Shown here in pieces: positions 1 to 13,015 of a stretch of DNA of 64,000 nt. The stretch comes from Rhabdornis inornatus (lineage: Eukaryota; Chordata; Aves; Passeriformes; Rhabdornithidae), in assembly GCA_013397075.1 (NCBI GenBank), contig VWZS01002411.1, positions 295,740 through 359,739 on the forward strand, written 5' to 3'. The translations under genes and the position numbers were made by a program. The notes below the pieces were generated by a model. It ran no database searches. It saw only the letters and a program-made list of their open reading frames with translations, and was not told the origin of the DNA. The stretch's first letter is position 1, and every line of letters begins with the position of its first letter.

Positions 1-84
1 GAGCTCCTAGCCTTACTGGAGGGGATCCAGCTGCTAAAAATAGCAAAATCACACTCGAAATTAAATAAGGGCAAACAGGCGAAG

Positions 85-245
85 GGAGCTCCCAGCGCCG
101 GCGGAGCGGGGGAGGCGGAGCCGGGGCCGCATCACGGCGGGGGCGGCGCGGGGCGGCGCGGCCGGGAGCGATAGGGCCGTTCAAAGGGCTGCGGCGGCGG
201 CTGCGCCCCCGGCCCTGCCTGCCCGAGGGTCCTTGCAGGCACATG
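85..245. promoter_or_regulatory. CpG-rich block at the left edge
   Basis: The sequence is dominated by GGCGGGG and GGCGCGG motifs with many CpGs and SP1-like GGGGCGG boxes. It could be a small CpG island or distal GRM4 promoter. The window edge prevents judging its full extent. No coding frame is recognised. Confidence 0.35.
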
Positions 246-694
246 GAGGGCCCCCTGGGAGGCTGCAAGCAGCGCCGGGGAGGATTGAGACACCCTCGTG
301 CTCCCGCTTCGGGAATGCTCCTGGATGGGGCTTTGTGGGGGGTGGGGGGCGGCTGCCCCCGGCTGGGTGACCCCACGATGGGTCACCCCCCCCATGGAAA
401 CACCCGCGGCTCTCCCCTCTCTGTATTTTGGGCTGGCGTGGGGGGTTTGGTGTCCCCCCGTGTGGGGGCAATCACCGGCCAGGACCGGGCCGTGTGTCCA
501 CGGCCAAAGCACGATGCTCCTGTTTGCTGCTTCCTCACCAGGTCAACCCCCAAACAAAAAAAAGGTTCTGGTCCCCATCTGGAGGCACCAGCAGTGGGGG
601 CTCCCTTCCCAGGGCTGCCTGGATGGTGTTGTGATATTAATTTAATATTTTACTGCAGCACCACTGGCAAAAGGGCAGGCTGGTGTGGGAGCAC

Positions 695-802
695 GTCCTG
701 CTCAGCACAGTGGGGTTTGGGGGGTAGGTCCTGCTCAGCACAGTGGGGTTTGAGGGCTTGGGGGGCACATCCTGCTCAGCACAGTGGGGTTTGGGGGGCT
801 TG
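695..802 (+). repeat. Three spaced copies of a 24-base motif
   Basis: The string beginning TCCTGCTCAGCACAGTGG occurs three times, near 696, 729 and 769, separated by G-rich linkers. It looks like a small local minisatellite with no coding role. Confidence 0.85.
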
Positions 803-1608
803 TGAGCAGCCCTGAGGCTCTCCTGGGCTTTAACCAGGTGCTGGGCTCAGTCTGTAGTGAAAAGCTTCGTTCAGAATTCCTGTGGTCAGTTTGGAAGTGG
901 TTTGGGTCAGTCTGGAATCAGCTGAGACCAGCTCTCCAGAGAGGTACCCCAAAACCCAGGTTCCTGCTGTGCCAGGGCAGTGTTTGTAAGACATGTTGAG
1001 CATTTGGACCCCAAATTACAGTGGTTTTTCTTGATGGGATACCTGGAAATTCAGAGCTCAGGATCCCATTGTGTGAAATTTCTGCAAACAGTGAAAACAA
1101 CAATCACAAATCTAATGGAAACTCTGATTTAGGTGCTTTTGACCATCCTGACTCTAAGGGTTGAACTCTAAAGTGAGGATCTGAACTTCAGACTGCTGGA
1201 TTTAAGTTTCAGGCAAGTTTTTATTAAAAGAACAAAAAGGGGGACCTCTAAAAAGAGGAAATGTGAAAGTATCGATATCTGCTTGTGCAAAACTGCTCTG
1301 GCAAGGAAGGTTTGTGATGCAAAACAAACCAAACCCATCCAGGCTTGGGGCACTTGTTTCTGCTAATTGTTATTTGGATTTTTCAATTCCCCTGCCTAAA
1401 ACACAATCAGAGCAGCGTCCCTTTCTGACAGTTAAAAAATGAAAGCAAAGAGGGGGAAGAACCCTCCTGCAAGAGGGTTCCTGTTCCCTAACACCTGCAG
1501 GAAGTGCAGGCACCACCCTGCCTGCACCCGTGCAGCTCCGGGGTGGGTCTCCCCCATCCCAGGGCCTCAAGTCCGGGCAAAGGGTTGTTTGCAGACCCCA
1601 AGTATCCT

Positions 1609-1609
1609 C

Positions 1610-1640
<31 letters not shown>

Positions 1641-1644
1641 TTTT
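1609..1644 (+). repeat. Poly-T tract
   Basis: A run of about 35 T residues interrupted by one C. No recognisable retrotransposon body is adjacent, so it may be a simple mononucleotide repeat. Confidence 0.9.
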
Positions 1645-4600
1645 GGCTAAAATTAACGTTTCCTCAACGTGCAGACAGCCCTGCCTGGGTTTGGATGTGA
1701 CTTTTACCCCAAGGCTGCTTCTCAGGCTTCCCCTTTGCTGTGAGCCCAACAAGGAACTTGGTTTGTGTCCTGGCAGAGGCTCGTTGTTATTAATATCCCT
1801 CGTTATTTACTGTGCAGTGCCGGTGAATGGCAGCAGCCCGAGCCCTGCAAACGACTGGGGCTGCTCTGCTTTAATCCCTCAAAGTTTTGGCAGCTCCCCA
1901 CTCTCTGAGCTCACGCTGGGTTCACCCGTGGGGCGACCGCTTGGTCTTTAAAGAAAAATAGTGCTGCAATGGTGCCCCAGAACTAGAGAGAGGTGGGGAG
2001 ATGGCCTAGGAGCCAGGTACAGGCACACAGCCACGTGCAAGGAGGGGAGAACAGGGAAAAAACTGGGCTGGAGCTGGGCCCAGGGCTGCAGTCCTGGAGG
2101 AACATTTTCACTTTTGTTTCTGCACTTGGGCTCCTGATTTACAGCTCGTGGCCGAGTGGGTTTGGAAGCAGGACTGGGCAAGTTCCCCCATCCTGCAGTT
2201 GAGTTCTGCAGCCAGAGAAGAAGCTGAAAATGGCTGGAAACAAATGATTTATTATCCCCCCACGGCAGCTGAGCCCATCGCGGGGCACGGCGGAACAGCC
2301 CGTGCCGTGCCGGGCTGGCATCGCACGGAGCCGAGCAGCCCCGGTACCCCGGGGTCCGAACGGGCTGGGAACCGCTCCGGGATCCGGGATGTGAGCAGGG
2401 ATGTCCCGGCCCGGGTGCTCACAGGGCTGGCCGGCCATGGCGCGGGAGGACAGGGACAGCGATGTGCCCTTTGTTTCCCCTCCCGGCTTTGTTTCCCCGA
2501 TGGCCCCATTGATGAAGCCCCATGTGGCCAAACAGCCCCGACCCACCCCAAACCAGGCCTGTTAATTTGATTAAATGGCTGCTTCCTCCTTCTCACCCCG
2601 GAGCAGATTGAGCTCTCACCAGGGCAGCGTTTTCCTGCAGCCCCATTCTGGGGACAAATTCCTAAATCACCTGATAACTTACAGGCTTAACGCCGCCGAC
2701 TTGAGCCCGGGGTTTGCAGGACGCAGCCCCAGGCCAGCGCCCTGAGGTGTACGAGCTGCAAATGGGGCGTGCACACAGGAATTATTTCGTATCTCGATTT
2801 ATTTAGCCAATTTCAAGCTTGGGAGGAGACCTGGTGGAGAAATTGGTGCCCAGTGCTTGAGAAAAGCTGAGCCTCTGGAAAGTGCCCTGAAAAAAAAAGG
2901 TGCTTGAAATCATCCTCAGCTCCTTGGGCTCCTCCGAACCGCGGGTGCTGAGTGGCTGTCCCGAAAAGCATCCAGGGGGGACATGGGGGACCAGAGGGTG
3001 GCCGTGAGTGGCACACATCTTATCCTGCCTTGTCCTGCGTCCTGGCACTGCCACCGAGCCCCGCAAAGCTGCGTTTGGGATTTGGGCGCCTAATTCCTGC
3101 TAATTTCCCTGGGAAAGGGGAAACCCGATCCTCTGAGTCAGCTCAGGTTGTTGGGTGATTGGAAGGGCCACCTGGCTAATTACAGCGGGTGTGTTTGTCA
3201 CCTCCAGAACCCTCTGGAACAGCGGTTAATGGGGCGTGGCGCGGGCTGGATTCCCCGGCTGGGAGCTGGGGATTCAGGGAATTCGGTGGCGGTGGGAAGC
3301 AGAAGGGTTTGGAGGTGCTCCTTGCTCCGAGGTGCTTGGGGCTGCAATAAGCACAGCCCCCGCACAGAGAAATGCACATAAATAACTCCCTGTACCCTGA
3401 TGATCCCGAGACAGCACCGGCTGATCCATGGCGGCCGCAGGGCGAGCAGGATCAGCCGGTGGGGCTGGAAAGCGGCTCAGGCTCAGCCGCCCCTCACCTG
3501 CACGTCCTGACCTGCGGGGACATGTCCCTGCCCGTCACCCCTACTCGGTGCCAGCGGGGTCTGGTTTAGTGCCACTGCTGTCCCCTGGGATGGAGTGGGT
3601 GCATTTTGGAGGGATGGGCAAGGGGCCGTGTCTGGGGTGCTCTGGCTTGGGCACTCTGTACTGGAGCATCCCGTGAGTTTTGGGGAGCTGCTCGGGCCCC
3701 CTGTGCTCCTCGGACACCGGCTGTGCCACCTTCTGGGCCTGGGGTGGCTGCTGGCTCTGGCAGGGAGCGGGATGCTCTGGAGCTGCAGCCATCGCTGCGC
3801 GGCTGCACAATGGCCTTTTGTCTGCGGGGCTGCCCCGGGAACATCCCGCCATCCCAGTTTCCCAGTAACATGAAACCTCCTCGGGGCTGCCTGCCGGGAG
3901 CACAAAGCCTGGGGCTGCTGCGGGGGGCAGCCCTGGCCCCGTTCCCGGCTCCCCCCACACTTCGGCACATGTGCACCGAGCGTGCTGGGGCTCAGGTGGG
4001 TGGGGGGAGGCTGCCAGCCCAGCCGGGGTCCCTCCCGCGTGGCAGGAAATCAGGGAAGCACCAGGAATGGAGCCATGTGCCCTCCCCTCTGTGCAAGGAT
4101 GCGGCTGACCCATGGCTGGGGGTGGTGGCAACTTCCTCACCTCTGGTGTCCCCACGCAGGGAATGTGCCAGGGGGTGAGAAAATCCCCGCGGGGGCTCCC
4201 TGGAGCCCCTTCCCCTCTGCCCTGGGGGCGCCGGGGGGAGGAAGGGAGGGAGGAGACAGGCCGGGGAGGAGCCGCTGTAAATCATTAACGGAGACGCGGT
4301 GGAGGGGAATGCGAGGGTCATTAATCGCGGGTTTTCTGGCGGGCTCGCAGGGGAGTCTGGCCGCCTGGTATTTTTTTAATCAAGGTATTTTATTGCACAT
4401 CAAATCTGAACAGGGCAACGAAGGAGGTGGTGGCTGCCGGCAGCATCCAAGGACGGGCGGTGGGGTTGCACTGCAAGGCGCTTGCAGGGGGCTGGAGGAC
4501 GTGCGGTGCAAGGGACAGAGGGTGTTTTTCCTGCTTTTCCTAGCTCCTCCATGCCCTGGAATCTCTCTGCACGATAGGCAAGGAGCCCCCCACTCCCTGG

Positions 4601-5110
4601 CCAGCTGCGAGTTCACTGTGGCAAAGGGGATGCACCAGAGAGGCTGCTCGTATCGGGGCTCCAAGAAAACACTTTTCCACCAGCCAAATTCCTTGACACT
4701 TTCCCGTTTACTCAGCTCCGGTCGGAAAAGCATCGAGCACCGGGGGACTTCCCTCGTCCCCGTGACTCAGGTGCTGGTCACCGGGGTGACTCAGCCGCTG
4801 GCACGGGGAGGCCCGGGGTGACACAGAGGCAGGGGAATGGGAACGGGAGGCGATGCCGGAGGTGACGGGACAGGGAATGGGGCCAAACTGGCTGCTGGTG
4901 AAAGGGAGAAAGCCGGAGCCGGAGCAGCCCTGCTCGTGTCCCCTCCATGGCCTGGGGATTTGACCCCAGGCTTTGGAAGGAAATGGGTCAGGGCGGGCAG
5001 GGGGTCACCTAATGGCCAGTGAATGACCCGAGGCTGCAGGCCAGGGCGGGATGGAGCGTCCTGGGATGGCAGGGGCACGTTTTCCTGCGGGGAACGCTCT
5101 CCCACGTAGC

Positions 5111-5152
5111 CAGAATCAGAGAATTATGGAATAATTTAGGCTGGAAAAGCCA
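5111..5152 (-). mobile_element. CR1 LINE 3'-end relic
   Basis: The sequence CAGAATCAGAGAATTATGG and the following TTTAGGCTGGAAAAGCC match the antisense of the avian CR1 3' end. Only about 40 bases remain and they are diverged. Confidence 0.75.
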
Positions 5153-8100
5153 ACGCTGCGGTTTCCTGCTGCCACCTAACGGGGAGAGGCTGCGGCTGTG
5201 GAGCGGGATGGAGGGAGGGCTCCGCATCCTCCCCCCGCCCGTGCCTGGATGGGTCCCAGCATCCCTCACCGGCAGTAGGATGGTGCTGGCGTGGGCTGGG
5301 GGCAAAGTGGGGCCGGGCAGGGCTGAGGCGCGTTCCCGTCTCTCCCCCTGGCAGCGCCCGCGGGGAGGTGCTTGGTCCCCTGGGGAGGGACATTCGGGGG
5401 GTGCTGGTGACCCGGCCGCAGGCCCGAGCCCTCCACGTGCTGCTCGCTTTGTCCCCGGAGCTCAGGGCTCAGGGACAGCGGGTTTGTCCCTATGGGGGAC
5501 CCCCAAGCACATGGCGTGTCTCCGCCCCTGCGGTGCGGCTCTCCCGGTCCCGGGGAACGTGACACCGAGCCCGGCCGGGATTAGGGCCGGCTATAACGGG
5601 CCGGGGGTCACCGCTCCTTCCCAGCTCCGGTTACTCGGTGCTGGCTCGGCTCTGCCACGGGCTCATCTTTCAAATGACAGCGACAGGGTGGCAGGGCGGT
5701 TGTGGGGGCATCGAGGGACTCAGGGGCTGGGATGTGGGGTCCACGGGGCTGGAAGGCACCGAGGGGCTGAGCACCCCAGCCCTCCGTGCCCCCAAACCCA
5801 CGGCAGGGGGAGCAGGCTGTGGTTATCCCCACGGCCCAGGAAAAGCACCTTCCCCACCTTCAAAGCTTCGGTGAGGGGACAGGATGTTCCTCAGTGCTGC
5901 CGTGCCCTGGTACCCCCCACCCATCATGAGAGCAGCCGGGTGGGAGTTTGCCAGGCTGTCACCCACCTCCCCAGCCAGCTCCGGGCCCGCGGAACGGCTC
6001 CCTTGGCAACTGCTCCTCCGTGGGTAGGAGCGGAGCCGCACGCGTGGCTCCCCTCGAGGGGAGCGTCACGACACGGCGGGCGCGGGCTGGGGGGCGGCTC
6101 CCCGTGACTCGGAGCTGGGGGAGGACAGCGCTGTTTCCATCCCTGACGAGCGGTCCCAGAGCCCCTGCGGGGTGGGAGAGAACACCCCCGAACGAACCCG
6201 CCCCGGCACCCACATGTGGCTCTTAAATAGAAGGATGTGGCTTCTTGGAGAGTCCCGCTCCCCAGCGCCTGTGGAAGAGGTTTGGGGTGCATCGGCTGGA
6301 GCAGGGATCTGCCCTGGAGATTTGGGGGCGGTCCTGAGGGCGTTGTGGAGGTGTAACCTGTGTTTCACCTGCGAGGTGATGGGAGGCCGATGCACAGGAG
6401 CTGCTTGCTCAGGCTGTGCCACACCTTTACACGTGGGGTAGGAGGGGACAGTCCCCACCGCAGCCGCGTGTGTGTGTGGATTTAGGACAGGCGTTGCTCC
6501 AGACCTTTTCCCCGTGCCCCGGGGCGGAGGGATCCCCCGTGCCGGGTCCGTTCCGCTGCACGGCTGCAGTGAGCGCGGCTTCCACGGGAAGGCACTGCTG
6601 GCCTTCGCTGGAGATGCTGAGCCCGGCTCTGGGACCCAGCGCCGGCGCAGGAGCGTGGGCTGGGGTCTGCGGCAGCCGGGGGTCCCCGGGGCTGGCAGCT
6701 CCTGCGGGACCTCGCCCTGGCCGAGCCTGGCTCCGATCCTGGCTGCACAGGTTTCTCCAGGTTGTGTTTCACCACCACCCCGTGCTGAGTCCCCCTCCCC
6801 TCAAACATCATCTCCCAAAGCACTGCTGGGGTGCTCTCTGTCCCTGGGACCCACAGCCCCCTCCTCTCCTTCCCCACTGCTGAGCCCCCTTGAAGCTGAG
6901 GGATGCATTCACTTCCATCTCCCCCTTGTCCCAAGGGACAGGGATTTGTTGGACTCTGCTGTAACCAGTGCACAGGAGAACCTCTGGAACCCTTTGCCCA
7001 GGGCTCAGGGAGCTGTGGGAGAGACAAAAAGCGGGGAAAAAAGATATATTAATAAGTGTTTTGGATATTGTGCAGTGAAATGGGGCTGGAGCCTCTGCTG
7101 AGCTCTGTAAAAGCAGGGAAACAGGAAGGAGCTCTAAATGGATTCGCAGCATCCAAACTGGGAGCAGAAAGGAGCTGGGGGGACTGGAGGGGTTTGAGGG
7201 GTGGCTGCTGGCAGGTGCACGTGCCCGTGGTGTGATGGATGTGACTGGGATGGGTCTGGATGGGATCCAGGGTGCTGCTGGGGGAGCTGCTCCCTCCTGG
7301 GATGACTTTGCTGGCACAAAGATGCAGCAACGAGGATGGGGAACCTCTTGGGATGCTGCTGCACAGTGCAGGATCCTTCCTCCCTCTCCCCAAACCCTTC
7401 TGTGACTTTTTCCAAAGCCATTTTCTGGCACGGTTCGGGGGGGGGGTCACAACGGCACTGTGTGTGTGGCCCCTCCCAGCACAGCCCCTCACTGCGGCAC
7501 CCGATCAATGACCAACATAATTACTCCTGCAAAGGCAAATCCGTGCTGGCCTCGGCTGCTTGGTTGCACTCCAAGGAAGACAGTGTTTCCTTGCAAGGAT
7601 GAGGCCATGAATATTTTATGTCCAAGGAGGATATTTCTTTCAGGAGGTTGTTGCATGAATTATGGAAAAGTTGGGAGGAGAAGACGGGTGCTGCTCACTG
7701 TGCTGGCACTGTGGGGCTTTACCTCGGATTCCTTTCCCTGGGTGCTGGGCAAGGTGTGCCCCTCACTCCCCACCACAGCAGCAATCAGAGCGTGCTGGAG
7801 GAGCCTCTGGTGCTAATCCATCCCAGTTTGGGGCAGTTTGTGTTCTCCGGCAGAGCAGGTTGGTGCACGCAGAGTGAACGGGGCAGTTTTGGCACGGGGC
7901 TGGATGTGGGATGGGTGCTCAGCTGCCAGTCTGGAGGTTTGTGAGGGGGGTACAGCAGCTTCCCTGGGCACCTGGAGGGGACAAGCAAGGAATGGAGCCC
8001 TTCCCTGCTTTCCCCATCTCATTATGCCTGGATGGGTGCTTGAGATGCTGGTGCTTGGTGCTGGGCCCACCCAGCATCCCGTGGCTTTCCAGTGCCTGTC

Positions 8101-9875
8101 CCTCACCAGTGCCAGTCCTGCTGCTGCCCTGTCCCTTCTGCCCTGTGCCCTGCCCATGTCCTGCATCCCAGGTGCTGCTGTCACCTTGCTCCAGCATGGC
8201 TGGTTGGGAAAAACGAGGGGGTTGTCTTCTATGCCATCCCTGCCTTCCGTGTTAGTTAATGTGTAAAGATTTTCCTCTAATTGTCCTGTGGGTGCAGAGG
8301 GAGTGTGTGCTGCCTGGCCGTCACAGTTAATTTTACCACCAAATGTTCTCTCTCCTTCCCTATTCTCCTTTTTTTTTTTTTTGAGATTTAAAGAAAACAT
8401 TTCCAGCTGCTCACGATCCCTGTGGGTGGATAAAAAACCCCTCCTGCACCCAAATGGAAATGCAGACAGAGCTGTCTGTCCCTCTTTCCTTTCCCAGTGC
8501 TGGGTTTGAGGGACAGGGTTGTGTCTTTAGGATGTTGCACTGGGGACAGGGGACATCCCTGGCTTTGAAGACAGAATTGGTGGGAGAACAGGAAGGTTGG
8601 TCCATGGGAGCAGGGCAGCACTGCTGGGACCCTGGTGCCTCTGGGGTGCTGGATTTGGGGCAGGTCCTGCTCTCTGTGAAGCATCAGCGCAAAAAACTGC
8701 TGATGGTGCAGGATGAGGGATTTCCAGGAGAACATTGTGCCTCAGCTTTTCACGTTTCTGTATTGTTTAAACCCCAAATCTGGAGTAATCACTGCCCAAA
8801 ATAACCTCTGGCCACTCAGCACATCCCTGGGCCTGAGCCCTTTCCTTCTCTTCTATAAATCAACAACTTCTGACTGGGATGGGACCAATTCACCAGTTGC
8901 ACTGAGTGGATCAGACTGGAGGGCACACCCCCAGCAGCCCCCATGTTTTCCTGTGAGCAGCAGAGTGGGATGCAGGGCTGGGCTGCAAGGCTCCCAAATC
9001 CTCTGCTCCTTCCCTGGAGCTGCAGCTGCAGGAAGGAGGCAGGACATGGCCCAGAGCATGGATCTGACAAAACTCCCTGTTTTTGGAGATGCTGGAACCA
9101 CCTCAGGGTTGGTCCAGCAGCAAACAAATCTTCTTTACTGGGGGCTGAGGCTGGCAGGGTCCATTGCTGTGCTGAGCTGTGCTGGCCTCTGCTCTGCTCT
9201 GCTCCTGGGGGTGTCCCCGTGTCGCCCTGCCCTGGGCTGGTGTCTCCTCTCGCCATTAGGTGGAAGTGTTGTAGAGGAGAAGAGCGACGGTGTTGCCGGC
9301 TTCGGGCTCCACCAGTGGCCACAGCCAGGCACGGGTCCTTTGTCCTCGTGTCACGGCAGCAGTGAGGTGCAGAGGGGAATTTTTAGGCTGGATACACCCA
9401 AGAAACAGGAATAACCCCCCGAGAAAGGCTCTGAGGCTGCAGCAAGAGGAGGTTTGGCAGGAGAGAGGCATTGCCTCAATGGCGGTGTGTTCCATGCCCT
9501 TGCTGCTGCCATGGGGGAAAAGCCCAGGAGCCCAGGAAATGTCCCCCCTGGTGGCCTCTGAGAGGCAGGGCTGGTCCTGTGGTGTCACCTGGGGTTTCTC
9601 TGGGGGTCCCTCATCAGCTGGGGCATGTGTGTGCCTGGCAGGACCCTGGGCTGCAGGAAAGCCTCTGGTGGGAGCTTGGCACCTCCAAAATGGGTGAAGG
9701 GCTGCCAGGGACCTGCCAGGGAGCTGGCACAGCTGCAGGAGCCTTCCTCACCGGGAGGAGGAGGAGGAGTTGTCATCACTCCCAGCCTGCAGCCGAATCA
9801 TCCCTCGTTCATTGCTAATTCCTCCCTGCAAGCCCGGATGGGTTTTTCTTTTTTTTTTTTCCCTCAGCATTTCTT

Positions 9876-10075
9876 TAAAATGCAACTTTTCCCATCAAGA
9901 TCTGTTAGTCATGAGGCGTATAATGAGTTTTATATATATTTAAGTGGTCTGACATTCGGCATCCCATTATCCCCACTCCTCGAGAGAGGCACGGACCTGA
10001 TGTGTGAATGTCAAGCCCATGCGAGCACAGGCAGTGCCGTTCCTACTCTCCAAAGATCCACATCTATTACCCACG
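9876..10075. promoter_or_regulatory. AT-rich candidate conserved non-coding block
   Basis: A non-repetitive AT-rich stretch in GC-rich surroundings contains TAATGAG, TATATATTTAAGTGG and CATTAT motifs. It lacks the G/C-run texture of neighbouring DNA. That is how constrained vertebrate enhancers often look, but conservation was not tested. Confidence 0.3.
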
Positions 10076-10411
10076 TTCATGTGCTGGGGTGTGTGGGAGT
10101 CTCTTTCTTTGGGAAAGAAACCAAAGGCTGCTTTTTTTTTTTGCTATTTTTCTTTTTTTTTACCCCCTTGGCCTATTATTTAGGTGTTTTTGGAGGGGTT
10201 GAGCTGAATGATTCTGCTGGTTTTGTTGTGCAGTTTTGTCTGTCCCTTTGGTAACTGCTCAGCTCAGGGTGAGCTGATGGCTTTTTGCAAGCAGCTCATG
10301 CAATTCCTGCTGGAAAATGTGTGTGGGGGTTGAGCCAGGGTCACCCCACTCATTCCCTGCCAACTTCCACAGAGGCTTTTCCCATCCCTGTCCTCTTGCT
10401 ATGGCTCTGCC

Positions 10412-10419
10412 TGACGTCA
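10412..10419. promoter_or_regulatory. Full palindromic CRE (TGACGTCA)
   Basis: A perfect 8-base cAMP response element lies about 3 kb upstream of the CpG island. CREB/ATF binding is plausible from the motif alone, but it is not near a recognised start site. Confidence 0.35.
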
Positions 10420-11023
10420 GTGAAAATCTTCCCTTTGCTGCAAAATCCCTGAGGAGCAGGACAAAAGTGTCATCATGGCTCTTCTTTCTTTATTTTTTTC
10501 CTCAAATCCTTCTTTGCTCTTTTCTTTTCTTCTGACCTGTTCTTTTATTTCTTCCTGCTCCACCAGCACTGCGGGACCTGTGTCCCTGTGCTGCTGCTCC
10601 TCCTGGCCACGTTTCTCCCTCAGACAGTTGGGACACCGGAAAAACATCCCCAGCCACCCCCACCCTTACCCTGCAAACTTACTTTTCTTTAAATACACAT
10701 GAAAATAGCTCTTGCCAGGCCTCCTGCTTTTTAATTGTGTAGATATTACAGCTAATTACGGTTCTATTAATATTTCACTTTGAATTAAAGATTTATTTTC
10801 CTCACCCTTCTATCCAGGAGGGAATTGAATCCACACCCAAGGCAATTGCACACCCCAGATGAAAAGGGCCGGGTGTGATTCCTGAGCCTCCATCTCTTTG
10901 ACAGGAGTGACCCATGAGGAGGAAGGAGGAGGTGGTGGCTCAGCCATAAATTATTCAAAGCCCTTTTGCAGAGCTGAGCCGGAATGTCCAGTCCATAAGA
11001 TGCGGTTTCAAGTTTTCCTATAT

Positions 11024-11039
11024 TAAAAAAAAAAAAAAA
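11024..11039 (+). repeat. Short poly-A tract
   Basis: About 14 A residues with AT-rich flanks; no adjoining element recognised. Confidence 0.85.
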
Positions 11040-12887
11040 TCAAATTGCAAGCAGTTGTGTCTCCTAGATGGCGCTTGGTGGCCTCAGCAGTGGACACGGT
11101 GACCTTCCCAGCTGGCCAGGGGCCAGGGCAGCGGGAGGCTGGAGCTGTGAGCCCAGAGCTGGGGACAGCTGTGGCATCAGTGGGTTCAGGGCACTCTGAG
11201 CCTCCTGCATGGATCCTGTGAGCCCGGGAGTTCAGGGAGAGGCTGCTGGAGGTTCATTCACCCTGGATGAACACGAGCACAGAGCTGGGAACCAGCTCAG
11301 CTCAGGCTGTGGCCCCAGCCCTGCCCTCGGGACTGGCTCAGTTCCTCTGGCTGTGTGCCTGCCGAGGGGATATCGATCCTGGCAGCCTTCTCCGTGTCCA
11401 TTTGCTGATGGCATCGAACTCTCCTGGAGGATTTGATCAGCTCTGACCCAGGCACTGAGCAGGAGCCCTCGGAGTGACCTTTGTGGGGTTTGCAGAGCTG
11501 CTCTTGGGGTAACCCCACACACGGGCTGCACTCCTGGAATCACTGGGGTGTCTCCCATCCTACCCACCATCCTCTCACCACGCCACGGCCTTTCCCGTTG
11601 TGCCTCAGCTGGATTTCCAAATGTTAATTGGGTTCTGACGTTCCCGGTGGTGACAAGAGCGCTGTGCTGGTATTTTGGGTTCTGGCTGACGGCTGGCAGA
11701 GGGGTGTGAGAAGGGGAGCCGTGCAGGCCCTGAGGCTTGGAGAGGAGAAGAGAGGCACTGCCAGCTCAGCCATGGTGGGAAGAGCATCTTGCAGTCCCTG
11801 GGGTTCAGGTTCCCAAGACTCTGGGATTACGCTTTTCCACTGGAGCCAGGGCAGCAGGGAGGTACTCTTGGATGAGCTGGCTGCTGGAGCAGCTCAGGCA
11901 GTGCTTCAGCCAAAATTCTCCATAATTTATCCCAAACACCTTCCCCAAGGGATTTTTTGGGACTGGGACCCAGGCTGTGAGCAGAGCACTCTTGTTTCTC
12001 CTTGAAGGCGAACACGTGCCTTAGAAATCCCCAGGAGCTGAGGGCTTCACCCAATTTGGAGCAGGGACCTTGACCTTAGGGTGCCTCTAAAAGCTACTTT
12101 TGGCAAGGGATTTGTGCTTGGCTTATGCTGTGGTGTCTGGAGTCCCCTCAGCCCTGCCTTGGGGCAGGCAGGGGGTCCTGTCCTCCCAGGGGCTTGGTCT
12201 TTATGTCCCCTTCCCACTGACCACAGTGCAGATTTCCTTCTGCTTCAATTCCTGGCATCAGCGCTGCCAAGGCTGAGGCTTGGGGGGTGCTGGGGCTGTG
12301 CCCCCCTGCTCTGTCCCACTAGAGCAGAGGAACAGCAAACACCACAACCACTCTTGTTCTTGCTGTGAACAAAATCCCTGCAACAGCCTGGTCGCTCTGC
12401 AGGAGCCGCGCTCTGGGCAGCATCCCGTGAGCACCTGGATCCACGGGAATATTCCAGTGGCAGGAGGGTGGCTGGGCAGCTTTTCAGGAGATGCATCTCA
12501 GTGGGGAGGCTGCAGCTCTCTCAAAGGCCCAGCCGGGCCATCGTGCTGGAGCTGGGCAATCCCCAGTTTTGCTTCTGCAAAACCGGCTCCACTCCAGCCT
12601 CCTAACCAGGATTTGGGTGGAAAGGAACCTTTTCTAAGGGAACCAGCCCGCCTGGGCCCTGGCTGACCCTCACCAGGGCTGGGATTTCGCTGTTACAAAC
12701 AAGCGACACAAGTCACCCCTTAGGGAAGGTGAGGCTGGAACTGTGTGTTTGTGGTCCGTACTTGGTTCTTTGGTGCTGGGAGGGGCAGAGACCCCTCCCC
12801 ACAGCCAGACCCCGCTTCGTTTGCGCGGGTGGGTCTCCCCAGGAGAGGCTGGGAGCCCCGCATGCCTGCAGGTGAGCGCCAAGGTGT

Positions 12888-13015
12888 GCCCTAATTGCTC
12901 CGGTGACCGAGCAATCACCACCGTGTCATTACCGTGATGGATCGCAGCAGTTAATGTGTCAATGGCCATTACCAGGGGGTTGTGTTTTCTCTGGATTAAT
13001 GAATCGACACAGCAC
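12888..13015. promoter_or_regulatory. AT-rich candidate regulatory block just upstream of the CpG island
   Basis: The stretch contains several homeodomain-type cores (CTAATTG, GTTAATG, ATTAATGAATCGAC) and a paired GAGCAATCACC/TGTCATTACCGTGATGG region with imperfect symmetry. It is unique sequence immediately 5' of the probable promoter, which suits a proximal enhancer. Constraint is inferred from texture only. Confidence 0.35.

Noticed and set aside
5019..6107. 362-residue open frame upstream
   Set aside because: It crosses a CR1 relic and a CpG-rich patch; low-complexity sequence with no recognisable domain.
6120..6140. REST/RE1-like half site (GGACAGCGCT)
   Set aside because: The left half of the RE1 motif is absent; a similar lone half site near 13716 also lacks its partner.
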